14,986 bases of DNA from Desulfobacteraceae bacterium (GTDB lineage Bacteria; Desulfobacterota; DSM-4660; Desulfatiglandales; Desulfatiglandaceae): assembly GCA_020349865.1 (NCBI GenBank), contig CP070700.1, positions 219,503 through 234,488 on the forward strand, written 5' to 3'. The stretch's first letter is position 1. Each line of letters starts with the position of its first letter. Under the pieces are notes generated by a model. It did not search any database. It saw only the letters and a list, made by a program, of their open reading frames with translations, and was not told the DNA's origin. The position numbers and the translations under genes were made by a program. Positions 7,860 to 14,071 of the stretch are shown here, piece after piece.

Positions 7860-8306
7860 ATGGAACTTATACCATGGAGACCTTTTGGAGAACTTAGTAC
7901 CTTTCGAAGGGAAATGGACAGACTCTGGGACAGGGTCCTTGGTGGAGAACCTTTTGCCAGAAGTTTTGTGGGGGAATGGTCGCCTTCTGTGGATGTCTCT
8001 GAAACAAAGAATGAACTTGTTGTAAAAGCGGAGCTTCCCGGTTTGGAAGCAAAGGATATTGAGGTGAATATCACAGGAGATTTGCTGACTATCAAGGGAG
8101 AAAAGAAAAAAGAAGAGGAAGAAAAGGACGAGCATCATCATTATGTTGAAAGATATTATGGTTCCTTCCAGCGTTCCGTCAGGCTTCCGGTCAATGTCCA
8201 GCGAGATAAGGTTGAGGCGGCCTTTGATAAAGGGATTTTGAAGGTAACAATGCCCAAAACAGAAGAAGCAAAGAAAAAAGAGGTGAAGATTAAGGTTAAA
8301 GGTTAA
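7860..8306 (+). CDS. Small heat-shock protein, Hsp20/alpha-crystallin family
   Basis: ATP-independent holdase chaperone that binds unfolding proteins in the cytosol. The 148 residues have an N-terminal arm (ELIPWRPFGELSTFRREMDRL), an alpha-crystallin domain from about 40 to 133 with PSVDVSETKNELVVKAELPG and the family signature GILKVTMPK (125-133), and a Lys-rich tail containing VKIKV, which includes an I-x-[IV]-like anchoring motif. A highly charged EKKKEEEEKDEHHH loop (81-94) is normal for the class. The start at 7860 is chosen because GGGAGGTGG lies directly upstream; the frame is open earlier but without a ribosome site. Confidence 0.96.
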   Translation: MELIPWRPFGELSTFRREMDRLWDRVLGGEPFARSFVGEWSPSVDVSETKNELVVKAELPGLEAKDIEVNITGDLLTIKGEKKKEEEEKDEHHHYVERYYGSFQRSVRLPVNVQRDKVEAAFDKGILKVTMPKTEEAKKKEVKIKVKG

Positions 8307-8407
8307 CTATAAGACCCCCTGCCCTCCCCTTTTACCTGCGCAGTGGTTCTATTGCTGGCGGCGATTCAGTGTCTCATAGCAAAAATTGCAGACAGCCCGC
8401 GCAAATC

Positions 8408-8423
8408 AAAATGGCGCCATTTT
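8408..8423. terminator. Perfect 16-base palindrome followed by T-run after Hsp20
   Basis: AAAATGGCGCCATTTT at 8408-8423 is self-complementary and is followed by more T residues to 8427. It could fold as a short stem with a GCGC loop and act as a weak intrinsic terminator about 100 bases beyond the Hsp20 stop. The AT-rich stem makes it a poor terminator by usual criteria. Confidence 0.35.
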
Positions 8424-8463
8424 TTTCGCTAAAAATCGAATTTTGAAAATACCGAGCGAGCGC

Positions 8464-8555
8464 ATTCCCCGTTGCTTGCTGCGGGTTTAGCGAGCGAATA
8501 AGAGTATGCAGAATTCCTTGTCATTTGGGAGATTCCCTGCAGCTTGCTGCAGGGA
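8464..8555. repeat. Tandem pair of ATTCCC...GCTTGCTGC...GGG hairpin repeats
   Basis: The unit at 8531-8555 contains a perfect inverted repeat, TCCCTGCAGC / GCTGCAGGGA, around a TT spacer. The unit at 8464-8485 is a decayed direct copy (ATTCCCCGTTGCTTGCTGCGGG) with two mismatched stem positions. They lie between Hsp20 and the lipoprotein gene. The form is that of a dispersed palindromic (REP-like) element; a transcription-termination role is possible, but no T-run follows. Confidence 0.6.
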
Positions 8556-8601
8556 GCTTCAATTTTCAAATAACTGTAACTGAAAGACCGGAGGTGTCAT
8601 C

Positions 8602-9210
8602 ATGATGAAACAAAAATTAATTTCGAGCGTAGTGATCATTACATTTATTACCCTTTTATCAGGGTGCCAATCAATTCCGCAAGAACACAAAGGCGCGGCG
8701 ACTGGGGCGGGGGTCGGCGCGGCAACGGGGGCGGTGACAGGAGCGGTGATAGGTAAAAGCACCAAAGGTGCCGTAATCGGAGCACTCTTAGGCGCACTCG
8801 TTGGTGGTGCGATCGGCCACTATGCCTACGACAAGAAAAGGACGCGAGAGGAAACTCTTCAGACCTATAACTATAAAGGATCGCAAGGATCACTCCTGAC
8901 TATTGAGGAGGCATCATCTTCGCCTCAAACAGCGCGCCCAGGGGATGTCGTGGAGATGAAGATGACCTATGCGGTTCTTAATCCCAGTGCTGAAGCCAAG
9001 ACGAGTATAACCGAGATAAGGGAGATCACACACAACGGCGAACTGGTTGGCAAGCCCGAAGTCCGGGTTGAACGTGGTGACGGCACGTATACTTCAACGG
9101 TACCTATACGTTTGCCTTCGGATGCGAAAAAAGGAACGTATAAGGTGCGCACTACGGTGCAGTCCGAAACCGCTAAAGACTCCAAGGAGATCAGTTTCAC
9201 GGTACTTTAG
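8602..9210 (+). CDS. Glycine-zipper outer-membrane-type lipoprotein
   Basis: A 202-residue predicted lipoprotein. A signal peptide ends in the lipobox LLSGC, with Cys22 the lipidated residue. Residues about 30-75 are a glycine-zipper segment (GAATGAGVGAATGAVTGAVIG, then GALLGALVGGAIGHYAYDKK), as in SlyB/RcpB or YMGG-like proteins. From about 95 the protein reads as a beta-rich domain (RPGDVVEMKMTYAVLNP, GTYKVRTTVQSE), like an Ig-like sandwich. GGAGGTG lies just upstream, and ATG at 8602 or 8605 are both possible. Envelope stress function is suggested by family resemblance only. Confidence 0.82.
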   Translation: MMKQKLISSVVIITFITLLSGCQSIPQEHKGAATGAGVGAATGAVTGAVIGKSTKGAVIGALLGALVGGAIGHYAYDKKRTREETLQTYNYKGSQGSLLTIEEASSSPQTARPGDVVEMKMTYAVLNPSAEAKTSITEIREITHNGELVGKPEVRVERGDGTYTSTVPIRLPSDAKKGTYKVRTTVQSETAKDSKEISFTVL

Positions 9211-9284
9211 AACCGGATCATACTGTCAGGCATCAGTCTCACAAATATTCAGCCCGAAAGCGGTTTAACAGTCGGGCGCCAAAA

Positions 9285-9571
9285 TTGATAGTTTCGTAAA
9301 AAGCTATGTGATGCTGCGCTGCGGCACTGTAACCGAATCTATCTTGCTAAGTTAGTTGAAAGTCTTATGAATGGTCATTGCGAGCCCGCGACGAGACTTG
9401 TCGGCGAGCCTCTCGGCCATGAGCTCTGGGCCGAATGGCTCAAGTCATGCCGCTCGGTCGAGTCGGAGTGAAGCGACGAAGCAATCTCCTGATTTCAAGT
9501 AATTACATCAATTGAGATTGCTTCGCTTCGCTCGCAATGACAAGTGAAATGACTTTTTACGGGTACATCAA
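9285..9571. mobile_element. Nested inverted-repeat element (MITE-like, GTCATTGCGAGC family)
   Basis: Outer inverted ends are TTGATAGTTTCGTAAAAAG at 9285-9303 and CTTTTTACGGGTACATCAA at 9553-9571 (14 of 19 positions pair). Inner perfect 12-base ends are GTCATTGCGAGC at 9374-9385 and GCTCGCAATGAC at 9530-9541, and the inner arms continue as GAAGCAATCTC (ending at 9488) and GAGATTGCTTCG (from 9514). In the left inner arm about 80 bases of GC-rich sequence, itself with small inverted repeats, separate the 12-base tip from the remainder. No transposase is encoded. Repeats of this type are known to be dispersed in several bacterial phyla; mobilisation in trans is assumed, not shown. Confidence 0.7.
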
Positions 9572-9806
9572 AAAATTGACGGATCAGAACTTTGTTTACG
9601 TTGACCTTAAAACACCGTTAGATGAAGTTTACCGTCAGCTTCTCTCTACCTACAAGCCAGCCGCGGCCGTTTTAGAAAATGGCCGATTGAAAGGAATGCT
9701 CTGCCTGGACAGCATCAGCAGGTATTTTATGATTCAGAACGCCCTAAAAGACGTGCGGGGGCGCAGCCATGATAAAGTTAGAATCAAAAAAAGATCTTGG
9801 ATTTGA
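9572..9806 (+). pseudogene. 3' remnant of a CBS-domain gene, probably a site-2 protease (M50) tail
   Basis: The frame from 9572 to the TGA at 9806 reads as the end of a CBS domain: DLKTPLDEVYRQLLSTY, then KPAAAVLENGRLKGMLCLDS and ISRYFMIQNAL. This resembles the C-terminal CBS region of bacterial site-2 protease family proteins. No upstream HExxH or membrane part exists in the window: the sequence before it is the inverted-repeat element, whose right end provides the apparent ATG at 9537, and no ribosome site is present. I read it as a gene truncated by insertion or deletion at the element. The M50 origin is likely but not certain; a short stand-alone CBS protein is the alternative. Confidence 0.6.
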
Positions 9807-9823
9807 CGAAAGGAGAAATACAA

Positions 9824-10348
9824 ATGAACTGGCTAACGAAAGAGAAATGGTCTCCGTACATGGCCGGCGCATTGACCGGGCTCCTGATGATTTCATCCGT
9901 CTGGGTTGCCGGCAGGTATTTTGGTGCCTCTACCACCTTTGTCCGCTCCGCCGGCATGGTCGAAAAGATTTTCAATGCGGAACGGGTCTCCAAAACGGAT
10001 TATTTTATCAAAGAAGTGCCTAAGATCGACTGGCAGTGGATGTTTGTGGTGGCCATTTTGATCGGCTCCCTTATCGCGTCAAGAACTTCAGGCAGCTTCC
10101 AGTGGAAGTCCTTGCCCGATATGTGGGAGAGACGTTTTGGCCCGAGCCGCGGTAAACGCGCCCTCGCCGCCTTTACCGGTGGGCTGATTGCCATGTTTGG
10201 TGCGCGTCTGGCTGACGGGTGACCGAGCGGTCACGGGCTGAGCGGTTCGCTTCAGCTGGCAGTAAGCGGATTGATTGCCATCGCCTGTTTTTTCATAGGC
10301 GGTGTCATTGTTGCCCGGGTCCTGTATGGAGGAGGTGACCAGACATGA
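9824..10348 (+). CDS. YeeE/YedE-family half-transporter, probable selenoprotein (TGA = Sec133)
   Basis: Membrane protein of the YeeE/YedE (sulfur transport, DUF395) family; members such as TsuA import thiosulfate using membrane cysteines. The start at 9824 follows AAGGAGA. The frame meets TGA at 10220-10222 but continues 41 codons with undoubted family sequence: GARLADG-[TGA]-PSGHGLSG, then LQLAVSGLIAIACFFIGG, ending in TGA at 10346-10348. Family members have Cys where the TGA lies (GCxSGHGxSG). A SECIS-like hairpin with a GG-starting loop lies 14-33 bases downstream. Total length is 174 residues with selenocysteine 133. The end overlaps the next half-transporter by ATGA. Alternatives are a Cys-to-stop mutation or a base-call error; intact homology after the TGA argues against old decay. 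Confidence 0.75.
10237..10256 (+). promoter_or_regulatory. Candidate bacterial SECIS hairpin
   Basis: GCTGAGC (10237-10243) pairs with GCTTCAGC (10249-10256) leaving one bulged T, around a GGTTC loop (10244-10248). The loop begins with GG, 21 bases after the last base of the TGA, and a bulged U lies near the loop. These agree with known bacterial SECIS rules (G in the first two loop bases, loop 16-37 bases after UGA). The selenium factors selA, selB, selC and selD are not in the window. Confidence 0.6.
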
Positions 10349-10872
10349 AAGAACTAGTCTACGGTCTTTTTACCGGTGTTTTGTTTGGCATTTTTTTACA
10401 AAAAGCCCAGGTCATTCGCTATGACAAGCAACTTGGCGCGTTGCGTCTTATGGACATGACCATCGTCAAGTTTATGCTATCGGGCATTTTGGTAGCCATG
10501 GCAGGGGTTTATCTGCTTCAGGATCTTGGTTTGGCCAAGCTGTCGGTAAAGCCGACAATCATGGGCGGCAATATTCTGGGAGGGCTTATCTTTGGAGCGG
10601 GTTGGGGGTTGCTGGGTTACTGCCCCGGGACCTCGGCCGGTGCGCTGGGTGAAGGCCGATGGGATGTGGTGTGGGGCATCCTGGGGATGTTAGCAGGTGC
10701 GGCCATTTTTGCAGAAGCATACCCAAGCCTTAAAAAAACAGTTCTGACATGGGGACATTACGGCACGATCACCCTGCCCCAGGTACTCGGAATGAACCAC
10801 TGGCTTATCATTATCATCTTTATCGTTGGAGCATTCGTTCTTTTTCGATGGTTTGAGAAAAGAGGGCTTTGA
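10345..10872 (+). CDS. YeeE/YedE-family second half-transporter
   Basis: A 175-residue integral membrane protein, the second half of a split YeeE/YedE transporter. Hydrophobic helices lie near 5-20, 40-58, 72-92, 106-124 and 153-168. The signature GWGLLGYCPGTSAGALGEG (86-104) carries Cys93, equivalent to the conserved cysteine motif of the family's C-terminal half. The ATG at 10345 overlaps the stop of the first half as ATGA, and a strong GGAGGAGGTG site lies inside the end of that gene, so coupled, balanced synthesis of both halves is expected. Substrate is probably a sulfur (possibly selenium) anion; thiosulfate is the best family-based guess. Confidence 0.9.
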   Translation: MKELVYGLFTGVLFGIFLQKAQVIRYDKQLGALRLMDMTIVKFMLSGILVAMAGVYLLQDLGLAKLSVKPTIMGGNILGGLIFGAGWGLLGYCPGTSAGALGEGRWDVVWGILGMLAGAAIFAEAYPSLKKTVLTWGHYGTITLPQVLGMNHWLIIIIFIVGAFVLFRWFEKRGL

Positions 10873-10930
10873 ATAAGACAGATTCACATCCTGAACGTTG
10901 AGGCATATTTTCATTTCTGCTGCTGAGGTG

Positions 10931-11031
10931 TTGCTGGCCGTTGATGCTGGATGCTCGATGATATATACTGGATAAAAGGAGAATTAAACATTGCTATGTT
11001 AATCGAGTATCCAGAAACCAACGTCCAGCAA
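10931..11031. repeat. Long imperfect hairpin between YeeE/YedE and SOR genes
   Basis: The left arm 10931-10959 (starting TTGCTGGCCGTTG) and right arm 11002-11031 (ending AACGTCCAGCAA) pair over about 29 positions with four or so mismatches, around a 42-base centre. The arms contain CTGGAT and CTCGAT strings typical of dispersed palindromic repeats in related genomes. It occupies the middle of the 249-base gap before the SOR gene and could end transcription of the transporter genes or be a small non-autonomous repeat; neither is shown. Confidence 0.65.
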
Positions 11032-11121
11032 TGTTCCAATTGTTGCATGAGAGTATTATCAAGAATTTGGAACCCGTTTTAGGATCTTACTCTAAAATAT
11101 CCAGAGAAAAGGAGGTCAGAA

Positions 11122-12156
11122 ATGTCTAATAATCAAACAGGAATGGATCGAAGGCGATTTATGAAACTCGCTGCAATCGCAGCGGGAAGTGCCAGTCTTC
11201 TCGGAAGGTCGTCCCTGGCTCGGGCGCAGTCAATTGGTGATGAGCCTGACAGTCCCATTTATCTGGCGCTCAACATATCGAAGGTGGCCAACAACGAAGA
11301 GAGCTTCCGGCTGATGCACAAAGTTGGACCTAAGGTCTGTATCACCACGGCCACACATCCGGGCTTTGTGGGGTTCCAGGCAAACATCCAGACCGGCATT
11401 CTGCCCCTGGCAGGCCGATATGGTGGTGGAAAAGTACACATGGAAAAGGAACTGAATCCCATTCGTAACTATCAATACACCATGTGGAAGCGGTGGGAGG
11501 ACCACGACGAGTTTCACCTACAGCAGTTCGACAGGATATTTGAGCTGTGCGGAAGCTGTTTGTCCATGGTCATCGAGGGTCCGTGGGAGCCGGTGTACCG
11601 CGTGGTCAGGGCCAAGATGGCCCCTATCAGAACCATGGGCCAGATTACCGACCTGGGAGTGGACATGCAGCAAAAAAAGGACTTTATCCGCTTCGCGACG
11701 CCTCAGCGCTGTGTTGCCATGGCCGAGCATACGGTGATGCCTGGAAAAGAGGAGGCGTTTGAGGCAGGCGCCATTTCCACCATGGAGGCGCTCTCTCACT
11801 CGACCGGTTTTCTGGGATATATGATTCTCAAGCAGATCGGCGTGTGTGCCCTGGGCAGCTTTATGCTGGATCCTGCGTCAATGGCGGAGGCCTTGCAGAC
11901 GCTGGGCGCAAACCCGCCCGATGATCCGAAACCTCTCTTTGAAACCCCTCAAGCCATGCCGAGTCCACCGGAGTATTTGATTCACAGTGAATGGGATGCA
12001 CCCGAGATAGCGCAGTTGGGCTTTGGCAAAGTGCTGGTCAATCACCAAATCAGAAAAATCCATGATGACGGCGTCATGGCAAATCTGATCCGCGGGCCCT
12101 ACATCATGTTCTTCCAGCCTATGATGGAGGAGCCGGGATGGCGTACCATGCTTTAA
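11122..12156 (+). CDS. sor: Sulfur oxygenase/reductase with Tat signal peptide
   Basis: SOR uses a mononuclear non-heme iron site and cysteine-bound persulfide to convert elemental sulfur and O2 into sulfite, thiosulfate and sulfide. Of 344 residues, 1-42 are an extension with a twin-arginine signal (DRRRFMK at 9-15, hydrophobic AAIAAGSASLLG, then LARAQ near the likely cleavage at about 36). The rest matches archaeal SOR. The Acidianus residues Cys31, His86, His90, Cys101, Cys104 and Glu114 appear at a constant offset of 42: Cys73 in GPKVCITT, His128 and His132 in DHDEFH, Cys143 and Cys146 in ELCGSC, Glu156 in GPWEP. The C-terminal GPYIMFFQPMMEE fits too. AGGAGGTC precedes the ATG. Characterised SORs are cytoplasmic 24-mers without export signals, so an exported SOR is unusual. 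Family identity is very secure, export strongly suggested. Confidence 0.95.
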   Translation: MSNNQTGMDRRRFMKLAAIAAGSASLLGRSSLARAQSIGDEPDSPIYLALNISKVANNEESFRLMHKVGPKVCITTATHPGFVGFQANIQTGILPLAGRYGGGKVHMEKELNPIRNYQYTMWKRWEDHDEFHLQQFDRIFELCGSCLSMVIEGPWEPVYRVVRAKMAPIRTMGQITDLGVDMQQKKDFIRFATPQRCVAMAEHTVMPGKEEAFEAGAISTMEALSHSTGFLGYMILKQIGVCALGSFMLDPASMAEALQTLGANPPDDPKPLFETPQAMPSPPEYLIHSEWDAPEIAQLGFGKVLVNHQIRKIHDDGVMANLIRGPYIMFFQPMMEEPGWRTML

Positions 12157-12309
12157 TGAAACTCCATTGAGGATTGTCTCAAGACTGAAAAGAGAATGAA
12201 ACTCGAAGAAGCAATGTAATGAAGATTGAAGCCAAATACTTCACTGGGATTCAGCTTTGCGTCTGGAGCGACTCCGTGAGAAGCAAAAACAGGATAATAA
12301 GGAGGTAAG

Positions 12310-12639
12310 ATGAGGAACTTTATCTTGATTATCATAGTGGGCCTGGTGTTTCTGGCGATCAATGTTGGGGCAGAGGAAGGAAAATCAATTTTCAGCTCCC
12401 ATCACTGCGGAACGTGCCACAAATTGGACACCGGCAAGGTCAATCCGTCTCTGAGAGAGATCGCCCAGGGCTACCAGGGAAAGGAAGACCGGTTAATAAG
12501 CTACTTTAAGGGCGAGTCGGAACCCATCATAAGACCTGACAAGGGAGCGGCGATGAAAAGATACGTTGAAAAGACCAAGGCCCTGTCTGATAGCGATCGA
12601 AAAGCCTTGGCCGATTATCTGTTTAGCCATAAAGAGTAG
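12310..12639 (+). CDS. Exported monoheme class I cytochrome c
   Basis: A 109-residue precursor with an N-terminal Sec-type signal peptide (hydrophobic 4-19, cleavage probably near GA-EE at 21). One heme-binding motif, CGTCH (33-37), gives covalent attachment Cys33/Cys36 and axial His37; Met82 in AAMKRYVEKTKALSD is the likely sixth ligand. The mature protein of about 88 residues resembles small c551/c552-type electron carriers in the periplasm. AAGGAGGT lies directly upstream of the ATG. It follows the SOR gene by 153 bases on the same strand; SOR needs no external electron carrier, so the cytochrome more likely serves sulfite or thiosulfate oxidation or an oxidase elsewhere. That role is inference. 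Confidence 0.92.
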   Translation: MRNFILIIIVGLVFLAINVGAEEGKSIFSSHHCGTCHKLDTGKVNPSLREIAQGYQGKEDRLISYFKGESEPIIRPDKGAAMKRYVEKTKALSDSDRKALADYLFSHKE

Positions 12640-12795
12640 CGCGATCTTATTCGGAGGCAGGATCATTGCCTTCAATTCACCAATGGTGGTAGGTGCTTCC
12701 GGGAGTAACTATTCCCACTGCCTGGAAAACTTACCAAATCATACGGTCACCATCCACGGAGGCGTGGACAAAAGCCAAAAGAAAGGAGACATGAA

Positions 12796-13386
12796 ATGGA
12801 ACATAAACTCCCCGAACTGCCTTATGCAAAAAAGGCCTTAGAACCCCACGTATCTGCCGAAACCTTAGAGTATCATCACGGGAAACACCACGCTACCTAT
12901 GTTAGCAATCTCAATAACCTGATCCCCGGCACTGAGTTTGAGGAGATGTCTTTGGAGGACATCATCATGAAATCTTCCGGAGGCGTTTTTAACAATGCCG
13001 CCCAAACATGGAACCACTCCTTCTATTGGAAGAGTCTGAAGCCCGGGGGTGGCGGTGAACCCACTGGTGCCCTTGCGGATGCTATTAAGTCAGCATTCGG
13101 GACCTTCGAGGATTTCAAAAAAACTTTCACCCAGAAGGCAGTGACCCTTTTTGGTTCCGGATGGGCGTGGCTGGTAAAGAACAAGGACGGCTCAGTGGGC
13201 ATTGAGGTCACAAGTAACGCAGGCACACCCATTACTTCTGGGCAAAAGGCTCTGTTCACCTGTGATGTATGGGAGCACGCCTACTACATTGATTACCGGA
13301 ATGCGCGCCCAAAATATATTGAGGCATTCTGGAACCTGGTTAATTGGGACTTTGCCTTAAAGAATCTTTCCGAAATTAAGGGTTAA
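12796..13386 (+). CDS. sodB: Iron superoxide dismutase
   Basis: Converts superoxide to O2 and H2O2 in the cytosol (no signal peptide). The 196 residues are typical in length. Metal ligands are His27 (in LEYHHGKHH), His74 (in [14 protein letters not shown]), Asp157 and His161 (in [14 protein letters not shown]). Gln70 in AAQTWNH is the residue that marks the iron rather than manganese type. Start at 12796 is supported by GAAAGGAG and by the conserved N-terminal [10 protein letters not shown]; the ATG five bases earlier is in another frame. Lying downstream of an O2-using SOR, it suggests regular oxygen exposure. Confidence 0.97.
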   Translation: MEHKLPELPYAKKALEPHVSAETLEYHHGKHHATYVSNLNNLIPGTEFEEMSLEDIIMKSSGGVFNNAAQTWNHSFYWKSLKPGGGGEPTGALADAIKSAFGTFEDFKKTFTQKAVTLFGSGWAWLVKNKDGSVGIEVTSNAGTPITSGQKALFTCDVWEHAYYIDYRNARPKYIEAFWNLVNWDFALKNLSEIKG

Positions 13387-13389
13387 CCA

Positions 13390-13425
13390 ATGAGCAAGAA
13401 ATCTGAAGCAGCTGCAAAATATTAG
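13390..13425 (+). CDS. Eleven-residue leader frame abutting the DUF502 start (TAGATG)
   Basis: ATG at 13390, reading MSKKSEAAAKY then TAG at 13423-13425, is preceded by AAGGG at good spacing. The TAG is immediately followed, in the same frame, by the ATG of the DUF502 gene, which has no clear ribosome site of its own. It may be a small leader that couples translation from the SOD message to DUF502, or the original N-terminus of DUF502 cut by an in-frame stop. Pyrrolysine at TAG is a remote third option with no supporting evidence here. Confidence 0.4.
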   Translation: MSKKSEAAAKY

Positions 13426-14022
13426 ATGAAGGCTGTCATCCGTCATATAAAGAAACATGTCATCAGGGGTCTTTTTGCAATAATCCCGCTTGCTTTGTCT
13501 TATTTTGCAGTAAAATTTCTTTATACCACTATCGATCAACGCGTCGTGAGACTGGTGGATCGTGTCCTTGGTTTTAGCTTCCCTGGATTAGGGCTTCTCT
13601 TGGTTCTTGCTGCACTCTATGTTCTCGGCGTTGTAGCAAGTAACGTAATTGGGAAACAGCTCTTTGGTGTTGTGGAGAGAATCACAACCCATATTCCCCT
13701 CATTCGGACGACTTACAAAGTTGGACAGCAACTTGGATCAACACTCTCATTACCGGAGAAGCAGGTATTCAAACGCGCGGTGCTCGTCGAGTACTTAAAG
13801 GCCGGTTCTTGGACTATCGGTTTTGTAACAGGTACGATTGTCGACAGGAGAAATGAGGATGAAAAATTTCTCAAGGTGTTTGTTCCCACTCCGCCTAATC
13901 CTATATCCGGGACGATGATCGTTTTAAGAGAATCCCAGACGAGAGATCCGGGTTGGACGATTGATGAAGCCCTGAAGGCTGTCCTGTCGGGTGGTATTAT
14001 TGGCCCCAATGAGTTGAAGTAG
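13426..14022 (+). CDS. DUF502 family inner-membrane protein
   Basis: A 198-residue membrane protein of the DUF502 family, with helices at about 13-33 (RGLFAIIPLALSYFAVKFL) and 52-75 (FPGLGLLLVLAALYVLGVVA), then a conserved soluble part with ERITTHIPLIRTTYKVGQQL, and VFVPTPPNPISGTMIVLRES, the P-T-[PT]-PNP-[IT]-SG hallmark. Its biochemical role is not known; membrane or envelope homeostasis is usually presumed. It follows the SOD stop by 39 bases in the same direction. The start is uncertain: a better ribosome site precedes an in-frame ATG at 13390, separated by one TAG. Confidence 0.88.
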   Translation: MKAVIRHIKKHVIRGLFAIIPLALSYFAVKFLYTTIDQRVVRLVDRVLGFSFPGLGLLLVLAALYVLGVVASNVIGKQLFGVVERITTHIPLIRTTYKVGQQLGSTLSLPEKQVFKRAVLVEYLKAGSWTIGFVTGTIVDRRNEDEKFLKVFVPTPPNPISGTMIVLRESQTRDPGWTIDEALKAVLSGGIIGPNELK

Positions 14023-14071
14023 GGGGGCGGAAAGGAAGATTTTTACATAAGAAAGGAGGTCATAGGTCATC

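Noticed and set aside
9374..9541. CRISPR-like or tandem repeat array
   Set aside because: The repeats are inverted and occur once per side, without regular spacers.
10220..10222. TGA read as a true stop, giving a 132-residue YeeE
   Set aside because: Family homology continues without break in the same frame and the cut would remove the signature motif and a membrane helix; recoding fits better, though a sequencing error remains possible.
13423..13425. TAG as a pyrrolysine codon in DUF502
   Set aside because: No pyrrolysine genes are visible, DUF502 has no known pyrrolysine, and a start codon follows immediately; leader or mutation is simpler.
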